Positions 8,466-17,865 of a stretch of 64,000 nucleotides of DNA are shown here, in pieces. The position numbers and the translations under genes were made by a program. Under the pieces are notes generated by a model, which saw only the letters and a program-made list of their open reading frames with translations, searched no databases and was not told where the DNA came from. Every line of letters starts with the position of its first letter. The stretch's first letter is position 1. This DNA is from Primorskyibacter flagellatus (GTDB taxonomy: Bacteria; Pseudomonadota; Alphaproteobacteria; Rhodobacterales; Rhodobacteraceae), in assembly GCF_900176485.1 (NCBI RefSeq), contig NZ_FWYD01000007.1:62001-126000 (forward strand). The letters run 5' to 3'.

Positions 8466-9260
8466 ATGACGATGACAGACCATGTTGCAGATGTGCCGGC
8501 CGACCCGGACCGCAAGTTCACTGAAAAGTACTGCGTTGAGATCTATGAAACTCGGACTGACATGGGGCAGGCTGTTGCATCGGATGTCGCAAAACACATG
8601 CGCAAGGTTGCCCGGGAAAAAGGCAATGTCCGTATGGTATTCGCCGCGGCACCCAGCCAGTCAGAAATGCTTGCGACCCTGGTGGCGATGCCGGACCTCC
8701 CCTGGGACAAGGTCACCGCGTTTCATATGGATGACTATATCGGGCTGGCTGCGGACGCGCCCCAACGATTTGGCAACTGGCTTGAGACGCATTTATTCTC
8801 CATGATTCCTTCGGCCACGATTCATCGCATTCCTGCCGAAGGTGAGGCCGAGGAAATCTGCCAGTCATATTCCGGGCTTCTCGGTGCGGAGCCGATCGAC
8901 ATTGTTTGCCTTGGAATCGGTGTAAACGGGCATATTGCCTTCAACGATCCGCCGGTTGCGGATTTCGACGATCCGGCTCTGGTTCGAGTTGTCGATCTCG
9001 ACGAGGTTTGCCGACAGCAGCAGGTTGACGATGACTGCTTTGATGATCTTGACGCCGTGCCGCAGCGTGCGATCACGCTGACGATCCCGGCGATCATGGC
9101 GGGTGAGGCGCTGTTTTGCACGGTGCCGGGCGCGCGCAAGCGAGCAGCGGTGAAAGCCGCTTTGGAAGGGCCGGTCAGCACCGATTGTCCGGCCAGTATC
9201 CTGCGCACGCATCCGAACTGCACCATCTATCTGGACCGCGAGGCAGCCCCCCATGGATGA
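8466..9260 (+). CDS. glucosamine-6-phosphate deaminase-like protein (NagB family)
   Basis: 264 aa from the ATG at 8466, preceded by GAGAGGA. NagB catalyses isomerisation and deamination of glucosamine-6-phosphate to fructose-6-phosphate and ammonia. The base motif is present as HMDDYIG (87-93; NMDEYVG in E. coli). The ring-opening motif is GIGVNGHIAFNDP (150-162): the Asp of E. coli NagB is Asn here, as in Bacillus NagB, and the catalytic Glu of FNEP is Asp. First gene of a coupled operon, overlapping the next by 8 bp. A related amino-sugar phosphate could be the real substrate. Confidence 0.82.
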   Translation: MTMTDHVADVPADPDRKFTEKYCVEIYETRTDMGQAVASDVAKHMRKVAREKGNVRMVFAAAPSQSEMLATLVAMPDLPWDKVTAFHMDDYIGLAADAPQRFGNWLETHLFSMIPSATIHRIPAEGEAEEICQSYSGLLGAEPIDIVCLGIGVNGHIAFNDPPVADFDDPALVRVVDLDEVCRQQQVDDDCFDDLDAVPQRAITLTIPAIMAGEALFCTVPGARKRAAVKAALEGPVSTDCPASILRTHPNCTIYLDREAAPHG

Positions 9261-10032
9261 CACCGCGCCCATCTCCGCTGACGCCATCTGCGACGGCTAT
9301 CTGGCCGATGTCATGTCGCTTATGCAGCGTATCCAGAGCGAGGAAAAAGAACCGCTGGACGCGGCTGCATGCCTTATTGCGGATCACATCGCCGAAGATC
9401 GGCTGGTGCATGTCTTCGGGCCGGGCGGGCATTCCAATCTGGCAACGCAGGAAGTATTTTTCCGCGCCGGTGGCCTGATGCATATCAACGCCATTCTGGA
9501 TGAAGGCACGTTGCTTTCGAACGGCGCATTGCGGTCCATGGCGATCGAGCGCACGCCCGGATATGGCCGCGTCGTGATCGAGAACCAGGGGCTTGGCGAA
9601 GGCGATGTCCTGATCCTCGTCAACGCCTATGGCATCAATGCGGCGCTGATCGATGCGGCGCTCGTCGCGCGGGAACGCGGCGTCAGTACCATCGGGATAA
9701 GTTCGCGGCAGCACGCAGAAGAGACGGCGGCCGACCATCCGGCGCGCCATCCCACCAAACAGAACCTGCATGATCTGGTCGATATCGCGATTGACACCAA
9801 GGTTCAGATCGGGGACGCCATCGTCGATATTCCCGGCATGACCGAGCGGGTTTCGGCCGTTTCGACCTACGCAAATGCCACGGCTTTGAACCTGCTGGTG
9901 ATCCGCACGGTGCTGCATATCCGCGAAAAAGGCATTGAACCCCCGGTCTGGCGCAGCGGCAACGCACCGGGTGGTGACGAGGCAAATCGGAAGTTTCTGG
10001 GGAATTTCCGTGGAAGGGTTCGCGCGCTTTGA
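9253..10032 (+). CDS. SIS-domain phosphosugar-binding protein (UPF0309-like)
   Basis: 259 aa, overlapping nagB by 8 bp and the nagA start by 4 bp. The SIS fold is recognisable from HVFGPGGHSNLATQEVFFRA near residues 51-70 and the dinucleotide-like strand GDVLILVNAYGINAALIDAA. The FRAGGL and INAIL segments match the UPF0309 group of SIS proteins, which often sit in amino-sugar operons. Such proteins isomerise or bind phosphosugars; the exact reaction is not established. Placement between the deaminase and the deacetylase implies a step on an N-acetylated or aminated sugar phosphate. Confidence 0.78.
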   Translation: MDDTAPISADAICDGYLADVMSLMQRIQSEEKEPLDAAACLIADHIAEDRLVHVFGPGGHSNLATQEVFFRAGGLMHINAILDEGTLLSNGALRSMAIERTPGYGRVVIENQGLGEGDVLILVNAYGINAALIDAALVARERGVSTIGISSRQHAEETAADHPARHPTKQNLHDLVDIAIDTKVQIGDAIVDIPGMTERVSAVSTYANATALNLLVIRTVLHIREKGIEPPVWRSGNAPGGDEANRKFLGNFRGRVRAL

Positions 10033-11177
10033 GACAAGAGGCCACTTACTCCGGCCGCGATTTTCACAGCGGCGAAGGCAGGGCGCTGCATGTGCGTGGG
10101 GGCGTGATCGAAAAGATCACGGACTGCGCGGCCGAGGGCCTTCCGCTGCTGTCGCCGGGATTTGTCGATCTACAGGTCAACGGTTTTGCCGGCCATGATT
10201 TGAACGACGGTCAGTTGACGCCGGAAACGGTAGAAGCCCTGAGCGAGGCGCTCGCCGCGGTTGGGGTCGCGGCCTATTTGCCGACCCTGATCACGGCATC
10301 GGAAACCGAATTGTGCCAGCGTCTGTCGGCCATTCACACGGCACAACAGACCATGCCCTTTTCGCAAGGCATGATTGCGGGTGTTCACGTCGAAGGCCCG
10401 TCGATCTCGCCAAAAGACGGACCACGAGGCGCGCATCCGTTGGCGCATGTCCGGCCCCCGTCCATTGAGGAATTCAACCGTTGGCAGCAGGCGTCGGGCG
10501 GGCTGGTGCGCATGGTGACCCTCGCCCCGGAGGTCGTTGGCGCCTGTCAGTATATTCAGGCATTGTCGGCAAAGGGCATTTGCGTGGCGCTCGGCCATTG
10601 CGATGCGACTGAGACAGACATCGAACGCAGCGCCGCAGCGGGGGCGTGTCTGGCGACCCATCTGGGAAATGGCATTGCCGCAACGCTGCCCCGGCATCCG
10701 AATGCGATCTGGTCACAGTTATCAGATGATCGTCTTGCGGCCAGCCTGATCCTTGACGGGCATCATCTGCCCCGCTCCACCGCCCGTGCCATGGTGCGGG
10801 CCAAAGGTATCGAGCGGACCATACTCGTGTCCGACAGCGTGAAATTCGCTGGAATGCCCGCAGGTCGTTACACCTCGCCGATCGGCGGCGAGGTCGACGT
10901 TGGTGAGGACGGCCGGGTTTCCATAGCCGGCACCGCGTATCTTGCCGGCAGTGGGTCTTGCCTGCTGGACATCATTTGCCGCTACCAATCGTTCACCGGG
11001 TTTCCGACGGCAGAGGCCCTGACGATGGCCACGACCAATCCGGCCCGGATGATCGGGCGCAATGCGGCGCTGGCCCCCGGCGCGCCTGCCACTTTCCTGC
11101 TGCTGGATACGACTGAAGCCGATACAGCGGTGCGTCCCGTTGAGATCCTGCACAATGGCGCGAGTGTTCTGCCATGA
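10029..11177 (+). CDS. nagA: N-acetylglucosamine-6-phosphate deacetylase (NagA family)
   Basis: 382 aa. It starts at TTG 10029, overlapping the SIS stop (TTGA). The amidohydrolase barrel shows DLQVNG (48-53), the metal ligand E122 in HVEGP, H190 in ALGHCDA, H211 in THLGNG and the catalytic Asp 269 in LVSDS, in the order found in E. coli NagA. The usual THLFN after the second His is THLGN here. NagA removes acetate from GlcNAc-6-P, giving the substrate of NagB. No better ATG start is near; the next gene overlaps by 4 bp (ATGA). Confidence 0.87.
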   Translation: MRQEATYSGRDFHSGEGRALHVRGGVIEKITDCAAEGLPLLSPGFVDLQVNGFAGHDLNDGQLTPETVEALSEALAAVGVAAYLPTLITASETELCQRLSAIHTAQQTMPFSQGMIAGVHVEGPSISPKDGPRGAHPLAHVRPPSIEEFNRWQQASGGLVRMVTLAPEVVGACQYIQALSAKGICVALGHCDATETDIERSAAAGACLATHLGNGIAATLPRHPNAIWSQLSDDRLAASLILDGHHLPRSTARAMVRAKGIERTILVSDSVKFAGMPAGRYTSPIGGEVDVGEDGRVSIAGTAYLAGSGSCLLDIICRYQSFTGFPTAEALTMATTNPARMIGRNAALAPGAPATFLLLDTTEADTAVRPVEILHNGASVLP

Positions 11178-12487
11178 CGATGGTTGGTGCCTTCGTTGTC
11201 GAAATCACGCCGCCGGGTGGCGGTGCCATGGCCGGTTTCGCGGCCCGTCTGTCCGGTGCCCAAGGGCACCATGATGCGCTGACGGTGCGGGCGTTGGTGG
11301 TAGATGATACTGCGCTTGTAACGGTGGATGTGATCGGCATCGATGCGGGTTTGTCTGCCCGCGTTCGCGCGCGCAGCCCGCTTCCGGCAGCAAATATCAC
11401 GATTGCGGCCACGCATACGCATGGCGGCCCGGTCTCCATGCCCGGCCGCCTGTCGATCCCGGCGGATCCTCTGTACCTCCAGCAGATGGAGACCGCCATT
11501 CTGAACGCGATCGAGCAGGCCGCCGATGCGCGCGCGCCAGCCCGCCTCTATGGCGGTTCCGGGGAGGAGCCGGGATTTGCAATCAACCGGCGGCACACGG
11601 GTGGCCCGGTGGATCGCGGTGTTCCGGTGATGCGGTTTGATCGGATGGATGGCCCCACTATTGCCCATTTCGTTTCCTACGCGTGCCACCCGGTCGTGTT
11701 GGGCGCGGACAATCTGCTCTGGACTGCGGATTACCCGCATTTTGTGCGGGCGACCCTGGAAGACGCCTGTCCGGGGTCTGTCGCGTTGTTTGCCACCGGC
11801 TGCGCGGGCGACGTGAATACCGGGCACAGTGCTGCGGCATCGCTTTCGGCTCAGCGCCAGGCTGATCGCACTTATGCGCAGGCCCAACGAATTGGCGAAG
11901 GCGTGGCGCGATCCGCCCTATCAGCGGATATGACAGAACTGTCCGGTCCGATAGGCAGCGCGGAAGCCTTTGATGACCTCCGGTTTGAAAGCCGCGAAAG
12001 CAGTGCCGGGGCTGACCTTGCCCGCACATGGAGGGCGGCGTCCCGCACCCCCGGCGATATCCACGACATCTGGGCAAATTGGGCCGAGAACAAGATGGGC
12101 CGCGATCTGGATCAGATCCCCGCCCGGTGCACCGCTTTGCACTGGTCCGGTGCCCGGATCATCGGCCTGCCTGGCGAGATCTTCGCACAGACGGCGCTGG
12201 ATCTGCGTCATGCTCTGGGTGATGGTGGCCCGGTCCATATCCTTGCCTATGCCGACGACAACCCCGGCTATATCCCACCGCAAGAAGAATATGCCGCGGG
12301 CGGATACGAGGTGGACGAGGCCCACAGGTTTTACGGAATGGGCGCGTCAATCGCGCCCGGCGTGGCGGAGGCGTTGTCGAGTGCAGCACAACGTGCCGCC
12401 GAGACGGCGGCGGCGCTTGCGACCGCACAAGACTGCGCACCCAAAAAGAAGTCCAACATGAAGGGAAATCAAGATGCCATCACATAA
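11174..12487 (+). CDS. neutral ceramidase-family hydrolase (cytoplasmic)
   Basis: 437 aa, resembling the N-terminal catalytic domain of neutral/alkaline ceramidases (PF04734). The zinc-site strand reads IAATHTHGGPV, followed by SYACHPVVLG and FATGCAGDVN, which correspond to conserved blocks of that family. There is no signal peptide, unlike secreted ceramidases. Its ATG overlaps the nagA stop and its end overlaps the next SBP gene by 14 bp, so it is truly part of this operon. Ceramidases cleave amides; here it may hydrolyse an amide or ester on the imported amino sugar. That role is inference. Confidence 0.75.
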   Translation: MTMVGAFVVEITPPGGGAMAGFAARLSGAQGHHDALTVRALVVDDTALVTVDVIGIDAGLSARVRARSPLPAANITIAATHTHGGPVSMPGRLSIPADPLYLQQMETAILNAIEQAADARAPARLYGGSGEEPGFAINRRHTGGPVDRGVPVMRFDRMDGPTIAHFVSYACHPVVLGADNLLWTADYPHFVRATLEDACPGSVALFATGCAGDVNTGHSAAASLSAQRQADRTYAQAQRIGEGVARSALSADMTELSGPIGSAEAFDDLRFESRESSAGADLARTWRAASRTPGDIHDIWANWAENKMGRDLDQIPARCTALHWSGARIIGLPGEIFAQTALDLRHALGDGGPVHILAYADDNPGYIPPQEEYAAGGYEVDEAHRFYGMGASIAPGVAEALSSAAQRAAETAAALATAQDCAPKKKSNMKGNQDAIT

Positions 12488-13769
12488 GAGATACGGCCCC
12501 TTGGGGAAGACTGTCACACTTTCGGCAGGCCTGATGCTTGCCGGTTCCATTTCGGCACAGGCACAGGATATTGTTGTCTGGGGCGGCTTTCCGGAACTGA
12601 CCGATTATTATGAACGCGTTGCCGAAGGGATGAGCGACGACTATCCCGATCTCAATGTTATCGTCGAACCCATCGGCCTGCGCGACCATGAGAAACGTGT
12701 CGCCCTTGCCCTGTCTTCGGGGCTGGACGATGCGACGGTGCTGGAGCTGATAGGTTCTACCGCAAATCGTTATATCGTGAACGACCTGCTGCCACCGGCG
12801 CCGTCCGGCGTTGCCGATTTCGTGAATGACGGCGAAAATTTCGAACCCTTCTTCCGCGACACCGCGACGGTCGATGGCTCGGTCTACGGCGTTCCGCTGT
12901 TCCGCGGTCAGGGTGCCTTGTTCTACAACACCGACATGCTGGCCGAGGCCGGTCTGGACGGGCCGCCGACCACCATGGAAGAATATGACGACTATGCGGC
13001 AAAGCTGACGCAGCGGGACGAGGGCGGAACGCCCACCGTGTCGGGCTGGTCGCTGCGCCTGTCGGGTGGCGGGGCAGGCATTGCCGAGAAATTCTGGATC
13101 AACATGCATCAGCACGGCGGCTCTGTCCTCGAACAGGTTGGCGACAAATACCGGGCCGGTTATGCCAACGAGGCAGGGCTCGCGGCACTTCGTCAGTATG
13201 TCAACGCGGTCAGCGGCGACAAGACCGTGTCCATTGACATGCCAGCTGACGCCGCCGCGTTCCAGCGTGGCCAAACGGCCATGTTCATCCGTGAAAGCTG
13301 GGTCATCGGGGATACAGAGAAAAAGGCCCCCGATCTCAACTACGACACAGCCCTTCTGCCGCGCGGGTCCATCGCGTTGCCGGTAAACCTGTATGTCTCG
13401 GGCGGTTCCGACAAGGCACAGGAAGCGGCCTGGGCTTTCGCCATCGAAGCCAACAAGCCGGAACACTTGATCTGGATGCTGGACAATGTCGGTTGGCTGC
13501 CCAACCGGGTGGGCGTCGATTACAGTGGCGTCATCGAGGCCAAGCCGCAGTTTTCGGCATTCGTTGACCTGCCGGAAGATTACGAGCTGTTCACCTTGCC
13601 CTCGATCGAGCCGATCAACGAGATCCTGACCCGCTTTGCCGCCAAGCTGACAGAGGCGTTCGCGGACCCGTCTCTGGCCGGTGATGATGAAGCGATAATG
13701 GCCATTCTGGAATCTTCAGCCGAAGAGACCAATGCGATCCTGGATCGTGCCGGCATTCTTGCCGAGTAA
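12474..13769 (+). CDS. family-1 sugar ABC transporter, periplasmic substrate-binding protein
   Basis: 431 aa. An export signal of about 30 residues ends SISAQAQD. The mature part is a MalE/UgpB-type (SBP_bac_1) protein: the early ELTDYYERVAEGMSDDYPDL helix, YGVPLFRGQGALFYNTDMLA and FQRGQTAMFIRESWVIG are typical. AAGGGA lies ahead of the ATG at 12474. It captures the substrate for permeases 13832 and 14722 and ATPase 15602. The ligand is probably an amino sugar or a conjugate of one, judged from the enzymes upstream. Confidence 0.88.
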   Translation: MPSHKRYGPLGKTVTLSAGLMLAGSISAQAQDIVVWGGFPELTDYYERVAEGMSDDYPDLNVIVEPIGLRDHEKRVALALSSGLDDATVLELIGSTANRYIVNDLLPPAPSGVADFVNDGENFEPFFRDTATVDGSVYGVPLFRGQGALFYNTDMLAEAGLDGPPTTMEEYDDYAAKLTQRDEGGTPTVSGWSLRLSGGGAGIAEKFWINMHQHGGSVLEQVGDKYRAGYANEAGLAALRQYVNAVSGDKTVSIDMPADAAAFQRGQTAMFIRESWVIGDTEKKAPDLNYDTALLPRGSIALPVNLYVSGGSDKAQEAAWAFAIEANKPEHLIWMLDNVGWLPNRVGVDYSGVIEAKPQFSAFVDLPEDYELFTLPSIEPINEILTRFAAKLTEAFADPSLAGDDEAIMAILESSAEETNAILDRAGILAE

Positions 13770-13784
13770 AAGACTGAAATGACT

Positions 13785-13808
13785 GCCCGGCACCTTGGCG
13801 TGTCGGGC
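13785..13808 (+). terminator. hairpin after the sugar-binding-protein gene
   Basis: GCCCGGCAC (13785-13793) pairs with GTGTCGGGC (13800-13808) with one G-T pair and a 6-nt loop. No T-run follows, so it is more likely an mRNA-stabilising or attenuating element than a full terminator. Confidence 0.5.
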
Positions 13809-13831
13809 GGTGCGAACGCAAAAGGCTGGCC

Positions 13832-14719
13832 ATGTTGAGACGCAAAAAATTCCTGTTCGCGATACTGGCGATCATCCCGACCTTCGTGATCTTCGGGTGG
13901 GTGCGGATGTTTCCGATCATCGAAACACTTCGGCTCAGCATGTACGATTGGAACCTGTTGTCGAAGAACAAGACCTTCGTCGGGTTTTCCAACTTTTCGC
14001 AATTGTTCCGCGACGATCAGTTTCTTGACGCGCTGACCAATACCGCAATCATTGCATTCGGGGCCATGGCCGTCACGATCCCTGTGTCGATGGCGCTGGC
14101 CGGTGTCATCTATCACCGAACCCGCAGCCGGTTTGCCGGGTTTTACGAGACCGCGGTCTTTATTCCGCATGTCGTCTCTCTGGTGCCAGCAGCGATGGCC
14201 TGGAAGTGGATTTTCGACGCCAAGCTGGGTCCGTTGAACGCAATCATCATGTCGCTTGGCGGCGAGGCACAGGCCTGGCTGTTCGATCCTGTGCTGTCGG
14301 TAATCTGCATCATCCTTTTGGTGTCGTGGCAAACGCTGGGCTACGCTGTCCTGATCTATCTGGTGGGTTTCAGGAATCTTCCGAAATCCGTCTACGAGGC
14401 CGCACGGCTTGATGGTGCGAGCGGCATCCAGTCATTCCTTTTCATGTCGGTGCCACTGCTGAAGCCGATCACGCTTTATGTTTCGGTTGTGACGCTTATT
14501 TCCGGCTTCAACGTCTATGCGCAAGCTTATGTTCTGGCTTCAGATACCCAGGGCGCGCCGGGCAGGCTGGTCCGGGTTCTCGTGCTCGATATGCTTGAAA
14601 ACAGCTTCCAGAATTTCCGTGTCGGCTATGCCGCGGCCGAGGCCGTGATCCTGCTGTCCATCGTACTGGTCCTGACGGCGGTTCAATTTAGTCTGCTACG
14701 ACAGAAAGGGGGGAACTGA
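13832..14719 (+). CDS. sugar ABC transporter permease (MalF-type)
   Basis: 295 aa with about six membrane helices, starting MLRRKKFLFAILAIIPTFV. The EAA loop reads VYEAARLDGASGIQSFLFMSVPLL, the contact site for the ATPase in MalF/UgpA-type permeases. It lies 62 bp after the binding-protein gene, behind a hairpin, and 2 bp before the second permease. Confidence 0.92.
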   Translation: MLRRKKFLFAILAIIPTFVIFGWVRMFPIIETLRLSMYDWNLLSKNKTFVGFSNFSQLFRDDQFLDALTNTAIIAFGAMAVTIPVSMALAGVIYHRTRSRFAGFYETAVFIPHVVSLVPAAMAWKWIFDAKLGPLNAIIMSLGGEAQAWLFDPVLSVICIILLVSWQTLGYAVLIYLVGFRNLPKSVYEAARLDGASGIQSFLFMSVPLLKPITLYVSVVTLISGFNVYAQAYVLASDTQGAPGRLVRVLVLDMLENSFQNFRVGYAAAEAVILLSIVLVLTAVQFSLLRQKGGN

Positions 14720-14721
14720 CC

Positions 14722-15558
14722 ATGTCTGCCAAAGCCCGCACACGCCGTTCGAACTTCCTGATCGATGTTGCGTTGTTTTTCATCTGCGTGGCGCTTCTTC
14801 TGCCGCTGATCATGCTGATTGCCAACGCGTTCAAGACACCGGCAGAGATGCTGCAATGGCCCCCGACATTGCTGCCCCGAAACCCCACGCTGGACAATTT
14901 CGTCACGGTCTTTACCGAGACGCCGCTTTTGCGCTGGATGTTCAACAGCTTTGCCTTTGCCTCCTTGTCCATGATTGCCATCGTCGCAACATCGGCACTG
15001 GCGGGCTATATCGTGGCAAAGTTCCCGTTCAGATCCATCAACGTGATCTTTATCCTGTTTCTCACGACGGCGATCATTCCCTTCGAGGTTTACATGATCC
15101 CGCTGTATTTTCAGGTAAAGGCGCTGGGGTTTCTGAACTCGATCACCGGATTGCTGATCGGTTATCTGGTGATGAGTTTCGGGATATTTCTGATCCGTCA
15201 GAATGTCATCGCGTCGATCCCGGACGAACTTCTCGAAGCCGCCCGGATCGACGGTGCGGGTGAATTCTGGATATTCACGCATATCGTTCTGCCGCTATTG
15301 CGCGGACCGCTGGCGGCACTGGCCGTGCTGGCGTTCTTTCAGGCCTGGACAGCGTTTGCCTGGCCCATCATCACCCTGACAAGAAAGACGGCCTTCACCA
15401 TCGAAGTGGGGCTCGCGAATTTCCAAAGCGCCTACACGGTCGAGCTTTCGCTGCTAAGTGCAGCCTCTGCCGCCGTCATGGTGCCGTCGGTGCTCGCCTT
15501 TGTCCTGCTGCGCCGCAACTTTGTCGAAGGCATTGCCGCAAGCGGGATGAAAGAATGA
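14722..15558 (+). CDS. sugar ABC transporter permease (MalG-type)
   Basis: 278 aa, six predicted membrane helices. The EAA loop LLEAARIDGAGEFWIFTHIVLPLL and the upstream FLTTAIIPFEVYMIPLYF are characteristic of MalG/UgpE permeases. It is separated from the first permease by 2 bp, with AAAGGGGGGAA as ribosome site at the end of the preceding gene. It pairs with the 13832 product. Confidence 0.92.
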   Translation: MSAKARTRRSNFLIDVALFFICVALLLPLIMLIANAFKTPAEMLQWPPTLLPRNPTLDNFVTVFTETPLLRWMFNSFAFASLSMIAIVATSALAGYIVAKFPFRSINVIFILFLTTAIIPFEVYMIPLYFQVKALGFLNSITGLLIGYLVMSFGIFLIRQNVIASIPDELLEAARIDGAGEFWIFTHIVLPLLRGPLAALAVLAFFQAWTAFAWPIITLTRKTAFTIEVGLANFQSAYTVELSLLSAASAAVMVPSVLAFVLLRRNFVEGIAASGMKE

Positions 15559-15601
15559 AACCCGTTTTGAACCCTGTTCAGCGACTTTCGAAAGACTGAT
15601 A

Positions 15602-16666
15602 ATGACCCAAGTTGAAATCAAAGACCTCAGAAAAAGCTTTGGCGCTGTCGAGACGCTGCACGGGGTTTCCTTCGAAATTCCGGATGGTGCCTTCGTTGCG
15701 CTTGTCGGGCCGTCTGGCTGCGGAAAATCCACCATTCTGCGTCTCATCGCCGGGCTTGAGGAAATTACCAGCGGTGAGGTCCGGATCGGCGACAAGGTCA
15801 TCAACGACGTGGAATCCAAGAACCGCGATATCGCGATGGTCTTTCAGAACTATGCGCTTTACCCGCATATGACCGTGGCTCAGAATATGGGGTTCTCGCT
15901 TCGGCTACTGAAGACACCGAAGAAGGAAATCGCCCGGTCGGTGAAGGACACCGCGACGATGCTGGGGATCGGCGAGCTGCTTGATCGCTACCCGAAGCAA
16001 CTTTCCGGGGGGCAGCGCCAGCGCGTGGCCATGGGGCGGGCGATTGTGCGCCAGCCGCAGGTATTCTTGTTCGACGAACCGCTTTCTAACCTCGATGCAA
16101 AGTTGCGCGTGCAGATGCGGGCCGAACTGAAGGCCATGCATCAAAGGCTTCGGACCACGACAATCTATGTCACTCACGACCAAATCGAGGCTATGACGAT
16201 GGCCGACATCGTGGTCGTCATGCGAGACGGTCATGTGGAGCAGGTCGGCAGGCCGCTTGACCTTTATGATCACCCGGTCAATCGCTTTGTGGCCGGTTTC
16301 ATCGGCTCGCCCGCGATGAATTTCCTGCCGGTTTCAACGACCCGTGGTGACGCAGAAATCACGCTGAGTGACGGCCAGAGGCTGAGCCTGCCGCAGTTTC
16401 GCGATCTAGACGGAGATTTCGAACTGGGGCTTCGCCCTGAACATCTGCGTCACACCCCCGACGATGCGGGACTGCGCGCGACGATCGAGTCCAATGAACA
16501 GACCGGATCGGAAACCCTGCTTCAGGCAAATCTCGCCGGAGTCACGATCACCGCATTGTTGCGAGAGCGGTTCGATTGCCATGTCGGTGAAACCCATGGT
16601 TTCACGGTCGATCCGGCAGGTGCGCAGCTTTTTGACTGCGCGACCGGTGCGCGTATCGTACCTTAG
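15602..16666 (+). CDS. sugar ABC transporter ATPase (MalK/UgpC-type)
   Basis: 354 aa. Walker A GPSGCGKST (36-44), signature LSGGQRQRVAMGRAIV, Walker B FLFDEPLSNLD and the switch TIYVTHDQIEAMTM are all intact. The C-terminal quarter has the TOBE-type regulatory domain of MalK proteins (ELGLRPEHL). Last gene of the operon; its TAG overlaps the stop of the convergent epimerase gene, so no separate terminator fits between them. Confidence 0.95.
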   Translation: MTQVEIKDLRKSFGAVETLHGVSFEIPDGAFVALVGPSGCGKSTILRLIAGLEEITSGEVRIGDKVINDVESKNRDIAMVFQNYALYPHMTVAQNMGFSLRLLKTPKKEIARSVKDTATMLGIGELLDRYPKQLSGGQRQRVAMGRAIVRQPQVFLFDEPLSNLDAKLRVQMRAELKAMHQRLRTTTIYVTHDQIEAMTMADIVVVMRDGHVEQVGRPLDLYDHPVNRFVAGFIGSPAMNFLPVSTTRGDAEITLSDGQRLSLPQFRDLDGDFELGLRPEHLRHTPDDAGLRATIESNEQTGSETLLQANLAGVTITALLRERFDCHVGETHGFTVDPAGAQLFDCATGARIVP

Positions 16667-17865
16667 CGATTGATCGTCCGGATCGCAGCCAAAAGACTAA
16701 GCCCGGTGTGATAACCGGGATCAAGGTCAGGTGTCGCGGGAACAAAATCCACAGGGCCGTCAAGGGTTCGTGTCTGAAAGGCAAAATTGCATTCTTCACG
16801 CCAGTAATGTGTGAAGAATGCGGTGTCGGCCTTCTGCCAGGGGGCGATCAACCGGCTGTCCCCAGTCAACTGATACCCCAGAGCGCAGGCGCGGATCGCT
16901 TCTGGCATGGGCCACCAGGGGAAGTAGGGCGAGGTGAGTTCACCGCTGGATGCCGAAAGATAAAGCGCGATACCAGGCCCCTGCTGTCCGACCTCAAGGC
17001 AGCGCAGCAGTATATCGACAAGCTGTCCGATCCGCGCATCATCCGGGCGCGTTGACAGGTGTTCGAAGGCGAAGCCGCAAAACTCGATTGCATGTCCTAC
17101 ATTGCAGATATCTTCACCACTCACGGTCAAAAGCAGACCGGATGCGGGATCATAATGCCGGTCGAGCACATGGTCGATGAACCGGTCAGCAAAGCCGGTT
17201 TCTGTGGAATACCCCAGCCGATGCAATAGCCCCGCCACGGCAAGAAGGATCATTCGAGGCCCAAAATCGTCCGGTGCCGCCGCGATGTTTTCGCGTGACA
17301 GCGGCTTTGTCTCGTCCATCTGAAACCGGCCATCCTCTATCGCCGCGATGACCTGTTTGAGGTAGGCCAGATGGGTTTCCGCTGCACCCGCGTCATAGTG
17401 ATGCGACGCAGCAAACAAACCCTTTGCAGTGAAAGCATCCGAATAGGTAAAGATCGCGCCCGCGGGGGTCTGCGCATTGGCCGTGCCGTCCTGAAAAATA
17501 ACCGGTTGTCCGTCGCGCTCATAAAGGAAATAGGCGTGCCCGTCCTTGGCCTGCTCGTCGGCCAAACGCCTGTAAAGCGCCGCTCCGAAATCATGGAGCC
17601 TGCCTGCAAATTTCGGATCCGTGGTCTGATAGTGAGACGCAAAAGTTGCCAAGGCTTCAAGCCCGCGCCCCTGAATCCAGCCATAGGTATAATCCGGGCC
17701 GCGCAAGCCCGAGGCCTCATCGTAATCGGTGCCGGTGATCGAATACACCTTGGTGTTCAGAAAACCGCCGCCCAGTGACCCCCGCGCCAGAATCCAGTTC
17801 AAGGTCGCACGATTGCAACGGTCATAGCGGCCCGCCGCTTCGCGCATCCAGTCTGTCGTCATCAT
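16663..17865 (-). CDS. AGE-family (N-acylglucosamine 2-epimerase-like) protein
   Basis: 400 aa, the size of AGE-family alpha/alpha-barrel epimerases. GWIQGRGLEALATF near residues 63-76, GHAIEFCGF in the second half, PWWPMPEAI and a late GYHTGL give the Arg, Glu and His positions expected at the active site. Family members epimerise N-acetylglucosamine/N-acetylmannosamine or mannose/glucose-type sugars; one of these would prepare the substrate for NagA. GGGAG precedes the ATG at 17865. It is convergent to, and overlaps the stop of, the importer ATPase. Confidence 0.8.
   Translation of the reverse strand: MMTTDWMREAAGRYDRCNRATLNWILARGSLGGGFLNTKVYSITGTDYDEASGLRGPDYTYGWIQGRGLEALATFASHYQTTDPKFAGRLHDFGAALYRRLADEQAKDGHAYFLYERDGQPVIFQDGTANAQTPAGAIFTYSDAFTAKGLFAASHHYDAGAAETHLAYLKQVIAAIEDGRFQMDETKPLSRENIAAAPDDFGPRMILLAVAGLLHRLGYSTETGFADRFIDHVLDRHYDPASGLLLTVSGEDICNVGHAIEFCGFAFEHLSTRPDDARIGQLVDILLRCLEVGQQGPGIALYLSASSGELTSPYFPWWPMPEAIRACALGYQLTGDSRLIAPWQKADTAFFTHYWREECNFAFQTRTLDGPVDFVPATPDLDPGYHTGLSLLAAIRTINR

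Noticed and set aside
17083-17094. TCGATTGCATG inside the epimerase gene, similar to half of the LacI operator
   Set aside because: Only one arm is present and it lies in coding sequence; probably chance.
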